Source: Arthrobacter terricola
GTDB lineage: Bacteria; Actinomycetota; Actinomycetes; Actinomycetales; Micrococcaceae
Length of the DNA stretch: 64,000 nucleotides
NCBI RefSeq assembly: GCF_004354015.1
Contig: NZ_SMRU01000002.1
Location: 124,001-188,000, forward strand
Reading direction: 5' to 3'
Both the position numbers and the translations under genes were made by a program. Below the pieces are notes generated by a model, which was not told the DNA's origin, did not search any database, and saw only the letters and a list, made by a program, of their open reading frames with translations. Below are positions 1 to 7,953 of this stretch, piece after piece. Positions within the stretch are counted from its first letter, which is position 1; each line of letters opens with the position of its first letter.

Positions 1-187
1 GACGTGGTCAGTTGTCGCCAGCCTCCAGGGTACGAGGTTAGGCCTCTCGCCCGGTGGTGTGATGGTGCTCGACCCTGACGGTCGGACGACATGAGGGGCC
101 AACGGGGTGTTGTCGGACCTGTACTGTGAACCACAAAGGTGGTTCCTTAGGAATCCCGATATGCCCTTTCTGGGGCAGGAGGCCGTT

Positions 188-355
188 ATGCGCGGATCAC
201 TGTTGGCGGAGGCCGGAATTCCGGCTCCCGGAATTTATCTTGGATGGGGAAGTTTCCTGATTCAGTTCGGCAACCTGATCGTCATCGTCCTGATGGTCAT
301 TCTGTTCGTGGTTGCGTTGTTCCTGCCATTTCCGCGCGGCAAAGGCCGGAAATGA
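188..355 (+). CDS. Small single-span membrane protein, first gene of the cytochrome b operon
   Basis: A 55-residue peptide with one hydrophobic helix (about residues 21-45) ending in a basic tail (PRGKGRK). The ATG at 188 is chosen because AGGAGG lies 5 bases upstream (178-183); an ATG further upstream in frame lacks such a site. Its stop overlaps the start of the cytochrome b gene (ATGA at 352-355), so the two are probably translationally coupled. By position and shape it is likely a small accessory subunit of the membrane complex formed with the next two genes; that role is inference, since I recognise no family. Confidence 0.65.
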   Translation: MRGSLLAEAGIPAPGIYLGWGSFLIQFGNLIVIVLMVILFVVALFLPFPRGKGRK

Positions 356-1059
356 CCCCGGACGGCGATACCGCTGCCGGTACCGTGGACGAAGAGCCAC
401 GATTCTCGACCTGGACGGGTACGGCCCGGGGCTGGATGCTGCGCCGTCTTCCACCCGACAAACTACTGCCGGAGGATCAGCCCAGCTACGTGGCATCCTG
501 GATCTACGTGTTCGGCATGGGCGCCATCGCAGCCCTTGTCTACATCATCGTTTCCGGGTGCATCCTGGCCCTGAACGGCCCGGCCTGGTACCACGTCTCC
601 GGTCTTGGTCATTTCATCAACAGCACCCACCTGTGGAGTGTTGAGTTGTTCTTCATGTTCATGGTGATCCACCTCTGGGGCAAGTACTGGATGGCAGCCT
701 GGCGGGGCGGCCGCGTACTGACCTGGATCACCGGAGTAATAGCATTCGTGGTTTCCATCGTCACGGCGTTCACCGGCTACCTGCTGCAAACCAACTTTGA
801 TTCGCAGTGGATCGCCTTCCAGGCCAAAGACGCGCTGAACGCCGTCGGGGTCGGAGCCTGGTTCAACGTCACCAACCTGGGCCAGATCCTGATGTGGCAC
901 ATCACCCTTCTTCCCCTGGCGGTGGCAGGCGTCGTCGCCCTGCACGTTGTGCTGGTCCGGATGCACGGCGTGGTGCCCCCGCTGGATGCCGCCGCAACCG
1001 ATGCGCAACTCCAGCAGGATCTTCCTCAGCGCGCCAGCGTGGAAGGGGAGCACCTATGA
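352..1059 (+). CDS. Cytochrome b, b6-type N-terminal domain
   Basis: A 235-residue membrane protein with four hydrophobic helices, matching the N-terminal (b6-like) half of cytochrome b. Two His pairs that would hold the two b hemes are visible: one in HLWSVELFFMFMVIH (spacing 14) and one from WHIT to ALHV (spacing 15). The 14/15 spacing is that of cytochrome b6 rather than bc1 cytochrome b. The start is the ATG overlapping the previous stop. No C-terminal subunit IV half with a PEWY motif and no Rieske gene is present. It probably moves electrons in the cytoplasmic membrane between quinol and an extracellular acceptor, with a broken cupredoxin downstream as candidate partner. Confidence 0.88.
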   Translation: MTPDGDTAAGTVDEEPRFSTWTGTARGWMLRRLPPDKLLPEDQPSYVASWIYVFGMGAIAALVYIIVSGCILALNGPAWYHVSGLGHFINSTHLWSVELFFMFMVIHLWGKYWMAAWRGGRVLTWITGVIAFVVSIVTAFTGYLLQTNFDSQWIAFQAKDALNAVGVGAWFNVTNLGQILMWHITLLPLAVAGVVALHVVLVRMHGVVPPLDAAATDAQLQQDLPQRASVEGEHL

Positions 1060-2009
1060 GCAAGAACACCGACCCTATGTCCTGGCGCATGCGGAACGAT
1101 ATTGCCGGAAGGCCCTGGCGCGGCAGGGCGCGCGAATACGACCTGTTCAAAGAACTTACCGTCGGCGTCATGGTCGTCGGCCTGCTCGTGCTTGGTCTCT
1201 CGGCCGTCTTCAGCTCCCCGGATGATCCAAGTGTCACCTTGAAATCATGGGCGACGGCAGCGCCGGCGGACTTCGTCGCTACCGCGACCGCGGAACTGGG
1301 CGGAACCAGCAAGACTGCCGGCTACGGCCCTCCCTACAACGCCACACCGGACGCATCCCAAAAGCTTGGCCCGATAGATCTGCAGAGCTTCTCCGGCGTC
1401 CGCATACCTATCGATACAGCCAACGATTTCGTCATCAGCCCGTTGCAGTCACTACCCTCATCTCCCAGCGCGGTTTCAGACTGGAAGGCCGGAACGGACA
1501 AACAGCACGTGGACTGGGCGGCGGCGTACACCGATGCCCTTTCGAAAGCTCCGGACAACGACCCCGCCAAAGTCGGCCCCGGCGACTACGGCCCCGTCCC
1601 CGCACTCACGGGAACCCTGCTCGGCATGGCTCAGCAGGGAGCGCTAGACGGTGTACTTCAGGCAAAAGACTCTTTCTACAGCACCGACTACACCCGCAGT
1701 ACGCTGTTCCTCGGCGACGGAACCTATTTCCCCGGCCTGGCCGACACCGCTCACCTCACGGGTGACCAGTGGGGCATGATGAACGAAACCGGTAACTATC
1801 CCGGCCAGTCCTGGCTCTGGCTTTTCTCCTTCGTGTACCAGGTGCAGCCGATCAAATCCTCGCCCAACGCAGACATCCTCGTCGTCTCAATCATGGCGGT
1901 GCTGACCCTCCTGCTGACCCTCGTCCCCTTCATACCAGGACTAAGGTCGCTGCCCCGCCGCATACCAATACATCGTCTGATCTGGAAGGACTACTACCGG
2001 CGGCGATAA
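1056..2009 (+). CDS. Membrane-anchored partner of cytochrome b, unknown family
   Basis: A 317-residue protein whose ATG overlaps the cytochrome b stop (ATGA at 1056-1059), a sign of co-translation and a shared complex. It has a short cytoplasmic N-terminus, a membrane span at about residues 30-52, roughly 200 residues predicted outside the membrane, a second span near residues 275-298, and a basic C-tail (RRIPIHRLIWKDYYRRR). It occupies the place of subunit IV in b6f-type complexes but has only two spans and no PEWY motif. No CxxCH heme site and no Rieske cluster motif is seen. A structural or quinol-site role beside the cytochrome b is inferred from overlap and position only. Confidence 0.75.
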   Translation: MSKNTDPMSWRMRNDIAGRPWRGRAREYDLFKELTVGVMVVGLLVLGLSAVFSSPDDPSVTLKSWATAAPADFVATATAELGGTSKTAGYGPPYNATPDASQKLGPIDLQSFSGVRIPIDTANDFVISPLQSLPSSPSAVSDWKAGTDKQHVDWAAAYTDALSKAPDNDPAKVGPGDYGPVPALTGTLLGMAQQGALDGVLQAKDSFYSTDYTRSTLFLGDGTYFPGLADTAHLTGDQWGMMNETGNYPGQSWLWLFSFVYQVQPIKSSPNADILVVSIMAVLTLLLTLVPFIPGLRSLPRRIPIHRLIWKDYYRRR

Positions 2010-2112
2010 CCGCACCAGGACGGCAACCTCCTGGCTGGCTTTGGACTAGCGGCGCTTAAGCCTCTGCTCCGGGGACCTGCCCGGGCCTAATCTCGCAAGG
2101 GGAGGTCTGAAG

Positions 2113-2371
2113 ATGCTGGATGACTTGTATGGCAGTGGATGGGGTGTCAGCGCGTGGGCGGCCTTGGCCCTGGTGACGCTGGTTTTCTGGGGAGCGGTGG
2201 TTACCGTCGTAATGCTCCAGATCCGGCGGAACCGTTCGGGTTAGGGCCCGGATTCGCTCCGGCCCCCGCACCATGACGCCGAGCGCATCCTGGGTGAACG
2301 CTTCCCCCGCGGGGAAAATCGACGAACAGGAGTTCGTTGCCCGGCGCAACGCGCTCAGGCGCCAGGAGTGA
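2113..2371 (+). pseudogene. SHOCT-domain small membrane protein, broken by a stop and a frameshift
   Basis: A GGAGG site at 2101-2105 precedes an ATG that opens a 43-residue membrane peptide ending at TAG 2242-2244. Reading on in the same frame past the TAG gives the start of a SHOCT motif (DAERILGERFPRG). One base near 2308-2320 is out of phase, after which the motif continues as KIDEQEFVARRNALRRQE and stops at 2369-2371. The undamaged gene would encode about 85 residues: one membrane span followed by a C-terminal SHOCT domain, a common small protein type in Actinobacteria. Either the gene has decayed with two lesions or the assembly has errors here; the N-terminal peptide may still be made. 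Confidence 0.6.
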
Positions 2372-2937
2372 AGTCGGTGACCGGCCTCGGCCAGGTCATC
2401 CTCGGGGCGGTGGCCGTCATTCTTTTGACCGTGCTGTCGCTCGTGGCACTCGGTTTCGTGGGTGGATTTGTGAATCCCGGGCGGCCGGTTTTGCGTCCCG
2501 GGCCCCGTGCGTGGCTCCGAGTCTTTCCGGGCAGGTCGTCGACGTATCGCTGACCGACATGGGCGGACCCATGATGGGCCAGCCCATCACTATCGGCGGT
2601 GCCATGCGGACGACATCAGACGGGAGCACCGTGATGGACGGTACGGTGTCGTTCCTGGCAAGCAACGCGGGAAGCATCAGCCATGAGTTCGTCATCCTTC
2701 CGCTTCCGGATGACCAGATCGAGGGCACACGCCCGATCGGGCGCTGACGCAAGGATCGAGGAGGCAAGCAGTCTCGGGGAAGCGTCCAATACCTGCGCCG
2801 AAGGCCCCGGTCAGGGGATCCTGCCCGGGGCGTCAGGATGGGTGACCGTCACCCTGCCACCCGGGCGCTACAAGTTGGTTTGCGACCTCCCCGGCCACTA
2901 CGCCGCCAGCATGTACGCCCAGCTCACGGTCAGCTAG
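2368..2937 (+). pseudogene. Cupredoxin (sulfocyanin-like copper protein) split over two reading frames
   Basis: The GTG at 2368 overlaps the stop of the SHOCT frame. The first part encodes a membrane anchor (residues 8-32). The frame then changes near 2490-2515 into a stretch with VVDVSLTDMGGPMM and SHEFVIL, and changes back near 2715-2750 to a part ending in LVCDLPGHYAASMYAQL. Type 1 copper ligands are all present across the pieces: His in SHEF and the C-x4-H-x4-M set in CDLPGHYAASM. An intact gene would give a membrane-anchored blue copper protein of about 190 residues, a plausible electron acceptor for the upstream cytochrome b. Two compensating shifts make this a pseudogene, or a sequencing error if the ligands are under selection. 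Confidence 0.7.
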
Positions 2938-3013
2938 CTCAGGGACCGGACCGTACGGAGGCGCATTGGGGGCTGCGCCCCGGCACCGGGTCTGAGGCCG
3001 TCCGGTCGGCCGC

Positions 3014-3439
3014 TCAGGCGGAGAATTGCCCTGCGCCGCCAAGGCCGGCAAGGGCTTTACGGAGCCGGGCGTCGGCGTCGTCGGCAATCTCCCGTACGGC
3101 CGGGTTGCCGCTGAGTTGAACCATGGTCCGGGGATCGATGGCCTGGATGGTGGTCTCGGCGGCATCCTTGCTGCGGCGGACAACGACGTTGCACGGCAGC
3201 AGGGCGCCAAGGTCCGGTTCGGCAGCCAGGGCCCGGCTCGCCAGGGCAGGGTTGCAGGCGCCCAGGATCACATAGTCGCCAAGTGCTTCCGCGGCGTCGG
3301 ATCCGAGTTTGGCCTCGAAGGTGGAGCGGACATCAATCTCGGACAGGATCCCGAATCCCTGCTCGGCGAGGGCCTCGCGGGTGCGTTGAACTGCGTCACC
3401 CCATGCCATCGGGACGGTGACGGTATGCGTGTAGCTCAT
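3014..3439 (-). CDS. DUF302 domain protein
   Basis: A 141-residue soluble protein with the DUF302 layout: N-terminal MSYTHTVTVPMAWGDAV strand-helix, a central FGILSEIDV strand, the YVILGACNP segment and LLPCNVVVR. It has no signal peptide or membrane span. DUF302 proteins often sit beside copper or sulfur stress genes, but the biochemical function is not established. It lies downstream of the CstR-like repressor on the same strand with about 40 bases between them, so the two are probably co-transcribed and autoregulated from the shared operator region. Confidence 0.8.
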   Translation of the reverse strand: MSYTHTVTVPMAWGDAVQRTREALAEQGFGILSEIDVRSTFEAKLGSDAAEALGDYVILGACNPALASRALAAEPDLGALLPCNVVVRRSKDAAETTIQAIDPRTMVQLSGNPAVREIADDADARLRKALAGLGGAGQFSA

Positions 3440-3479
3440 GTGGGCTCCTTGTGCTCGGTGTGGCCAGAACCAACTGGGG

Positions 3480-3737
3480 TTAGGCGAGGGAGAGGAAGAG
3501 CTTTTCCAGCTCTTTTCTGTCCAGGCTGGTGTCTTCGCGGGAACTGCATTGCTCCAGGCCGCTGGCGATGATCGCGAAGCCTGCCCGGTCCAGGGCCTTG
3601 GAGACGGCGGCGAGCTGGGTGACGATGTCCTTGCAGTCCCGGCCTTCCTCCATCATCCGTGTGACCGCGGCCAGTTGGCCCTGTGCGCGTTTGAGCCGGT
3701 TGATCACCGGGGTCAGTTCTGTTGCATCAAGTTGCAT
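3480..3737 (-). CDS. CsoR/FrmR-family repressor, CstR-like persulfide sensor
   Basis: An all-helical DUF156 protein of 85 residues, the usual size. The two family cysteines are Cys35 (GRDCKD) and Cys64 (LEQCSS). The His that copper-sensing CsoR carries four residues before the second Cys is Gly60 here, so the copper site is incomplete; a bare Cys pair is the pattern of CstR, which forms di- to tetrasulfide links with persulfide and releases DNA. The gene diverges from a rhodanese/TauE/persulfide dioxygenase operon, matching cst operons elsewhere. Two palindromes in the intergenic space are its probable operators. Sensing of persulfide rather than copper is inferred from these residues and the neighbours. 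Confidence 0.85.
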   Translation of the reverse strand: MQLDATELTPVINRLKRAQGQLAAVTRMMEEGRDCKDIVTQLAAVSKALDRAGFAIIASGLEQCSSREDTSLDRKELEKLFLSLA

Positions 3738-3772
3738 GGGGCATCTCCGATCGAGGTTCTGACCTTCATCTT

Positions 3773-3809
3773 ATACCCCTAGGGGTGTCTTGCATACCCA
3801 TAGGGGTAT
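3773..3809. promoter_or_regulatory. Paired CsoR/CstR-type operators
   Basis: Two 16-base palindromes with a C-tract/G-tract core: ATACCCCTAGGGGTGT at 3773-3788 and ATACCCATAGGGGTAT at 3794-3809. Their centres are 21 bp apart, about two helical turns, so two tetramers could bind one face. They lie between the divergent repressor and the first rhodanese gene and match the known CsoR-family operator form. Confidence 0.85.
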
Positions 3810-3855
3810 CTGTAATACTCGGTGGGGTATCCAGCCTTGTCTTGAAAGGACATCC

Positions 3856-4479
3856 GTGACTTCGCCCTCCCCTTCAGCCAGCCCCACCGTCACCGCACTC
3901 GCCCCGGAAACCCTCGAAACCTGGTTCCGTGAACATCAGGACCTCGTAGTGCTCGATGTGCGTTCCGCGGCCGAGTTCGAATCGATGCACATCCGCGGCT
4001 CCTACAACGTCCCCCTGCCGCTGCTGTCTGAACACACCGAGGAACTCGCCGCCCGGCTGGGCAGCCGCGTTGTGCTCGTCTGCCACTCCGGGGCCCGGGC
4101 CGAACAAGCCCGGCAGCGCCTGGGCGGGGCAGGCCTCGGAACCGCACACGTCCTCACCGGAGGGGTTCCCGCGTTCGCCGCGGCAGGCGGCGACGTGGTC
4201 CGCGGCAAGGCCCGCTGGGACCTGGAACGCCAGGTCCGCCTCGCCGCGGGCTCCCTCGTGGTGCTGGGCCTGGCCGGCGGAAAGTTCGTCTCACCCCGGA
4301 TCCGCATGCTCGCCGGCGCGATCGGTGCGGGCCTGACCTTCTCGGCGGCGACCAACACCTGCGCCATGGGCCAGGCCCTGTCGGCCATGCCGTGGAACAA
4401 GGCCGCCAAGGAGCCCACCCGCGAAACGGCAATCCTGCAACTGCCGCTGGCCTCGGCCCGGCAAAGCCCGGCGGCATGA
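3856..4479 (+). CDS. Rhodanese with C-terminal DUF2892-type membrane domain
   Basis: The GTG at 3856 is preferred because GAAAGGA lies just upstream and earlier in-frame codons run through the operators. The 207-residue product has a rhodanese domain (about residues 12-105) with active-site Cys in VLVCHSGARAEQA, followed by two hydrophobic helices (about 120-170) like the DUF2892 domain of YgaP-type proteins. It should move sulfane sulfur from persulfide at the membrane face. It is first in the operon after the double operator and overlaps the next gene (ATGA at 4476), a sulfite exporter, so persulfide handling and export are coupled. Confidence 0.87.
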   Translation: MTSPSPSASPTVTALAPETLETWFREHQDLVVLDVRSAAEFESMHIRGSYNVPLPLLSEHTEELAARLGSRVVLVCHSGARAEQARQRLGGAGLGTAHVLTGGVPAFAAAGGDVVRGKARWDLERQVRLAAGSLVVLGLAGGKFVSPRIRMLAGAIGAGLTFSAATNTCAMGQALSAMPWNKAAKEPTRETAILQLPLASARQSPAA

Positions 4480-5234
4480 TCGCCGCGCTGGCGCTGGGAT
4501 TGTTCGTCGGCGTCGTGCTCGGCGTCGTGGGCGGCGGCGGATCGATCATTGCCGTCCCGGCCCTGGTCTACGGCGTCGGTATGAGCCCTGCGCAGGCCAT
4601 TCCCACGTCCCTGCTGGTGGTCGGCGTCTCGTCACTGGCGGCCTTGATCCCGCGGTTCCGCGAGGGCATTAACTGGCCCGTGGTCCTGCTGGTCGGCGCC
4701 GCCGGCATCCCGGCAGCCTGGGGCGGCACGGCCATAGGAAGGCTCCTGGATCCGAACATCCTGATGCTCGCGTTCGCAGCCCTGATGGTGATCGCCGGAA
4801 TCCGCATGCTAACCCGCACCCGCGAAACCGAGGGCTCCTGCAGCACCGGGCCCACCCGGGCCTTCCGCACCTGCGCCCCCAAAGCCGTCGGCGTGGGACT
4901 CCTGGTGGGGTTCCTGACCGGACTCCTGGGCGTGGGGGGCGGATTCCTCATCACGCCGGCACTCACGCTGTTCCTCGGTCTGCGCATGAAACAGGCCGTC
5001 GGATCATCCCTGGCCATCATCGTGATCAACTCCGTGGCAGGCTTCAGCGCCCACGCGGCCGGATTCACCATCGAGTGGCCGACCGTCCTGGCCTTCGCCA
5101 TCCCGGCGATCCTCGGCTCACTCGTTGCTGCCCGGCTCGCCCGCCGGCTCAAAGAGAACCATGTGCGCGTCTCGTTCGCGGTGCTGATCTTCGCCGTCGC
5201 CGCCTGGGTCACGGCCAGCACCGTCACGGCCTGA
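4476..5234 (+). CDS. TauE/SafE-family sulfite or sulfur-anion exporter
   Basis: A 252-residue membrane protein with about eight hydrophobic helices and the two glycine-rich repeats of the family (VLGVVGGGGSIIAVPAL near the N-terminus and GLLGVGGGFLITPAL in the middle). The start overlaps the rhodanese stop. In cst operons such proteins export sulfite or thiosulfate made by the persulfide dioxygenase; the cargo here is inferred from that context. Confidence 0.88.
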   Translation: MIAALALGLFVGVVLGVVGGGGSIIAVPALVYGVGMSPAQAIPTSLLVVGVSSLAALIPRFREGINWPVVLLVGAAGIPAAWGGTAIGRLLDPNILMLAFAALMVIAGIRMLTRTRETEGSCSTGPTRAFRTCAPKAVGVGLLVGFLTGLLGVGGGFLITPALTLFLGLRMKQAVGSSLAIIVINSVAGFSAHAAGFTIEWPTVLAFAIPAILGSLVAARLARRLKENHVRVSFAVLIFAVAAWVTASTVTA

Positions 5235-5269
5235 CACACCATCCCACACCCAAGCAAGGAGGCCACCCC

Positions 5270-5611
5270 ATGGGCCTGATCAATTCCCTGAAAAATGCCT
5301 TCACCAAGCCCTACAAAACAATCACCGTGGCCGAAGCCAAGGAACTCATGGCATCCGGTGCCACCCTGATCGATGTCCGTTCCACCCAGGAATGGCGCGG
5401 CGGCCGGGCACCCCAGGCCAAGCACGTCCCGTTGGACCGGCTGCAAATCAGCACGGCGGGAATCCAAAAGAGCCGGCCTGTCATCGCCGTGTGCGCCTCC
5501 GGTGTCCGCTCGGCCTCCGCGGCACGGTTCCTGTCCGGGAGGGGCTATGACGCCTATTCCCTCCGCGGCGGTATGGCGGCCTGGCGTCAAGCCGGCGAAC
5601 CCATCCGATAA
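5270..5611 (+). CDS. Single-domain rhodanese
   Basis: A 113-residue rhodanese with a short N-terminal amphipathic lead (MGLINSLKNAFTKPYKTI), CH2A-type motif LIDVRSTQEW, and active-site loop VCASGVRSAS containing the persulfide-forming Cys. AAGGAGG at 5255-5262 supports the ATG at 5270. It sits third in the persulfide operon and probably relays sulfane sulfur between the dioxygenase and small thiols or thioredoxin. Confidence 0.87.
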   Translation: MGLINSLKNAFTKPYKTITVAEAKELMASGATLIDVRSTQEWRGGRAPQAKHVPLDRLQISTAGIQKSRPVIAVCASGVRSASAARFLSGRGYDAYSLRGGMAAWRQAGEPIR

Positions 5612-5659
5612 GCCCGAACCATCCGCCCAACCAGCCGAACCCCAGAAGGAGAACACACC

Positions 5660-5956
5660 ATGGCTGAAATCAGCGTCACCGAAACCGCGCAACGCCGGGA
5701 CACCGCCCGGATCCTGGATGTCCGCGAGGACTTCGAAGTCGCCGAAGGCATCATCCCCGGCGCCCTGCACATCCCCATGCACCAGCTGCAGGAACGACTC
5801 TCCGAACTGGACCCTGCCGTCCCCGTCATTGCTGTCTGCCGCAGCGGCAACCGCTCCGCCCGCGTCGCCGACGCCCTCAACGGTGCCGGCTTCAGCGCCG
5901 ACACCATGACCGGGGGCATGATCGCCTGGACCCGGGCCGGCCTCCCCACCACCTGA
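5660..5956 (+). CDS. Single-domain rhodanese
   Basis: A compact 98-residue rhodanese: ILDVREDFEVAEGIIPGALHIP followed by active-site loop VCRSGNRSAR, ending in GGMIAWTRAG. A purine-rich site (AAGGAG, 5646-5651) precedes the ATG. It differs from the preceding rhodanese in the loop (CRSGNRS against CASGVRS), which suggests different acceptors rather than a recent duplication. Confidence 0.87.
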   Translation: MAEISVTETAQRRDTARILDVREDFEVAEGIIPGALHIPMHQLQERLSELDPAVPVIAVCRSGNRSARVADALNGAGFSADTMTGGMIAWTRAGLPTT

Positions 5957-6029
5957 CCCTCCAGCCCTCCTGCCCGAGGCCATGGATCATTCAACGGCAT
6001 TTCACCTTTGGAAGGACTCGAACCTGGTT

Positions 6030-6392
6030 ATGGCAACCATCGACATCACCGAACAGAGCTTCGCCCAGACCCTGGAGAACAACGGCATCGTTTTCGTTGA
6101 CTTCTGGGCCGGCTGGTGCGGCCCGTGCCGCATGTTCGCCCCCATCTACGGCGCTGCCTCCGAAAGGCACCTGGACATCACCTTTGCCAAGGTCGACACC
6201 GAAGCCGAACAAGGCCTGGCCGCGGCGGCCGGGATCACCGCCATCCCGACCCTGATGGCCTTCCGCGACAAAACCCTGGTCTTCTCCCAGCCCGGCGCGC
6301 TCAACGCCACCGGACTGGAGGAAGTGATCCAGGAGGTGAAAAACCTGGACATGGCACGCCTCCGGGCCCAGGACGCACCGCAGCAGAACTAA
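6030..6392 (+). CDS. Thioredoxin
   Basis: A 120-residue thioredoxin fold with the redox motif WCGPC (residues about 28-32, in FWAGWCGPCRM) and the cis-proline segment AIPTL. I take the ATG at 6030 with GGAAGGA at 6010-6016; an in-frame ATG at 5982 would add 16 residues not typical of the family. Within this operon it is placed to reduce the persulfides carried by the rhodaneses. General thiol-disulfide work in the cytosol is equally possible. Confidence 0.88.
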   Translation: MATIDITEQSFAQTLENNGIVFVDFWAGWCGPCRMFAPIYGAASERHLDITFAKVDTEAEQGLAAAAGITAIPTLMAFRDKTLVFSQPGALNATGLEEVIQEVKNLDMARLRAQDAPQQN

Positions 6393-6485
6393 GACAAGGC
6401 AGGAGCAGGCCGCCTGCCCGACGCCTGTCCTCAAAAGCCGAGGAACAAGTCCCCTCCCACCCACCTTTCACGAAGGAGAGCACTG

Positions 6486-7898
6486 ATGCTCATCGAACGC
6501 ATTTACGACGAAGACCTCGCCCAGGCCAGCTACCTGATCGGCTGCCAGGCCAAGGGTGAAGCCATCGTTGTGGACGGCCGCCGCGACATCGCCGTGTACC
6601 AGGATCTGGCCGCGAAGAACGGCATGAAGATCGTGGCCGTCACCGAAACCCACATCCACGCCGACTACCTTTCCGGCACACGCGAACTTGCCGCCGCCAC
6701 CGGCGCGAAGGTCTACGTCTCCGGCGAGGGCGGCCCGGACTGGCAGTACGGATTCGACGCCGAACGCCTGTACAACGGCGACACGATCGCCCTGGGCAAC
6801 ATCAGCATCCAGGCCGTGCACACACCGGGCCACACCCCCGAGCACCTGTCCTTCCTGGTCACCGACGGCGCGTTCAGCGACCAGCCCGGCTACCTGCTCT
6901 CCGGGGACTTCGTCTTCTCCGGCGACCTGGGCCGCCCGGACCTGCTCGATGAGGCCGCCGGCGGCATCGACACCCGCTTCCTCGGGGCCAAGCAGCTCTT
7001 CGCCAGCCTGCGCGACAAGTTCCTGACCCTGCCGGACTACGTCCAGGTCCACCCCGCCCACGGCGCCGGCAGTGCCTGCGGCAAGGCCCTCGGCGCGATT
7101 CCCTCCTCCACGGTCGGGTACGAGCGGCTCTACGCCTGGTGGGGCCCCTACCTGGCCGACAACGACGAGCAGGGCTTCATCCACGAACTCCTCGACGGCC
7201 AGCCCGACGCCCACGCCTACTTCGCTCGCATGAAGCGCGAAAACCGTGAAGGCCCGGCCGTCATCGGCGAACGGACGCCCCTCACGGAACTGGACACTGC
7301 CGCCGTCGCCAAGGACCTGGCCGAAGACAAGGTCACCTTCATCGACACCCGTCCCAACAACGAAGTCCATGAGGGAACCGTTGCCCGCTCCCTGAACGTC
7401 CCCGCCGGCAAGTCAGTTGCCAGCTACGGGGCCTGGGTAGTAAACCCCGAGACGGACGAGAACCCGCTGGTACTGCTGGCGCAGGACCAGGACCAGGCCC
7501 AGGACATGTGGGACCACCTGGTACGCGTCGGCATCGACAACGTCGCCGGCTACCTCACCAGCATCGAAGGCCTGCCCACGAGCACCCCGCAGCTGATCCA
7601 GCCCGAGGAACTCGAGGGCTTCGACGCCGCCATGGTGCTGGATGTCCGCAACAAGACCGAGCACACCGCCGGCCATATCCCCGGCTCCCAGCAGCTCAGC
7701 GGCGGCCGCGTCATGTGGCATCTTGACGAACTGCCCACCGAAGGCGCCATCGTGAGCTACTGCCAGTCCGGTGTCCGGAATTCCGTTGCCGCCAGCGCCC
7801 TGCGCCGCGCCGGGTACGACGTCGTCGAACTCGACGGCAGCTACGCAGCCTGGACCATGCGGCAGCAGACGCTGCAGAACGCCGCTGCGGCAAAGTAA
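6486..7898 (+). CDS. CstB-like persulfide dioxygenase fused to two rhodanese domains
   Basis: A 470-residue three-part protein. Residues about 1-240 are a metallo-beta-lactamase fold with the ETHE1-type iron motif THIHADYLSG and a second His in HTPGHTPEH. Residues about 265-355 form a rhodanese-like domain lacking a catalytic Cys. Residues about 370-462 form an active rhodanese with YCQSGVRNS. The order MBL, inactive rhodanese, active rhodanese and the length match CstB of staphylococci, which oxidises persulfides to sulfite and makes thiosulfate. AAGGAG lies just upstream of the ATG. The TauE protein of the same operon would export the sulfur oxyanions. Confidence 0.92.
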   Translation: MLIERIYDEDLAQASYLIGCQAKGEAIVVDGRRDIAVYQDLAAKNGMKIVAVTETHIHADYLSGTRELAAATGAKVYVSGEGGPDWQYGFDAERLYNGDTIALGNISIQAVHTPGHTPEHLSFLVTDGAFSDQPGYLLSGDFVFSGDLGRPDLLDEAAGGIDTRFLGAKQLFASLRDKFLTLPDYVQVHPAHGAGSACGKALGAIPSSTVGYERLYAWWGPYLADNDEQGFIHELLDGQPDAHAYFARMKRENREGPAVIGERTPLTELDTAAVAKDLAEDKVTFIDTRPNNEVHEGTVARSLNVPAGKSVASYGAWVVNPETDENPLVLLAQDQDQAQDMWDHLVRVGIDNVAGYLTSIEGLPTSTPQLIQPEELEGFDAAMVLDVRNKTEHTAGHIPGSQQLSGGRVMWHLDELPTEGAIVSYCQSGVRNSVAASALRRAGYDVVELDGSYAAWTMRQQTLQNAAAAK

Positions 7899-7953
7899 CC
7901 CCAGACCGCCCGGGCGGGTCCCCCTCCTGCCCGGGTACCCTAATTAGCCCACC

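Noticed and set aside
3480..3737. Copper-sensing CsoR
   Set aside because: The copper-ligand His position is Gly60, and the divergent operon is for persulfide, so a CstR-type sensor is more likely.
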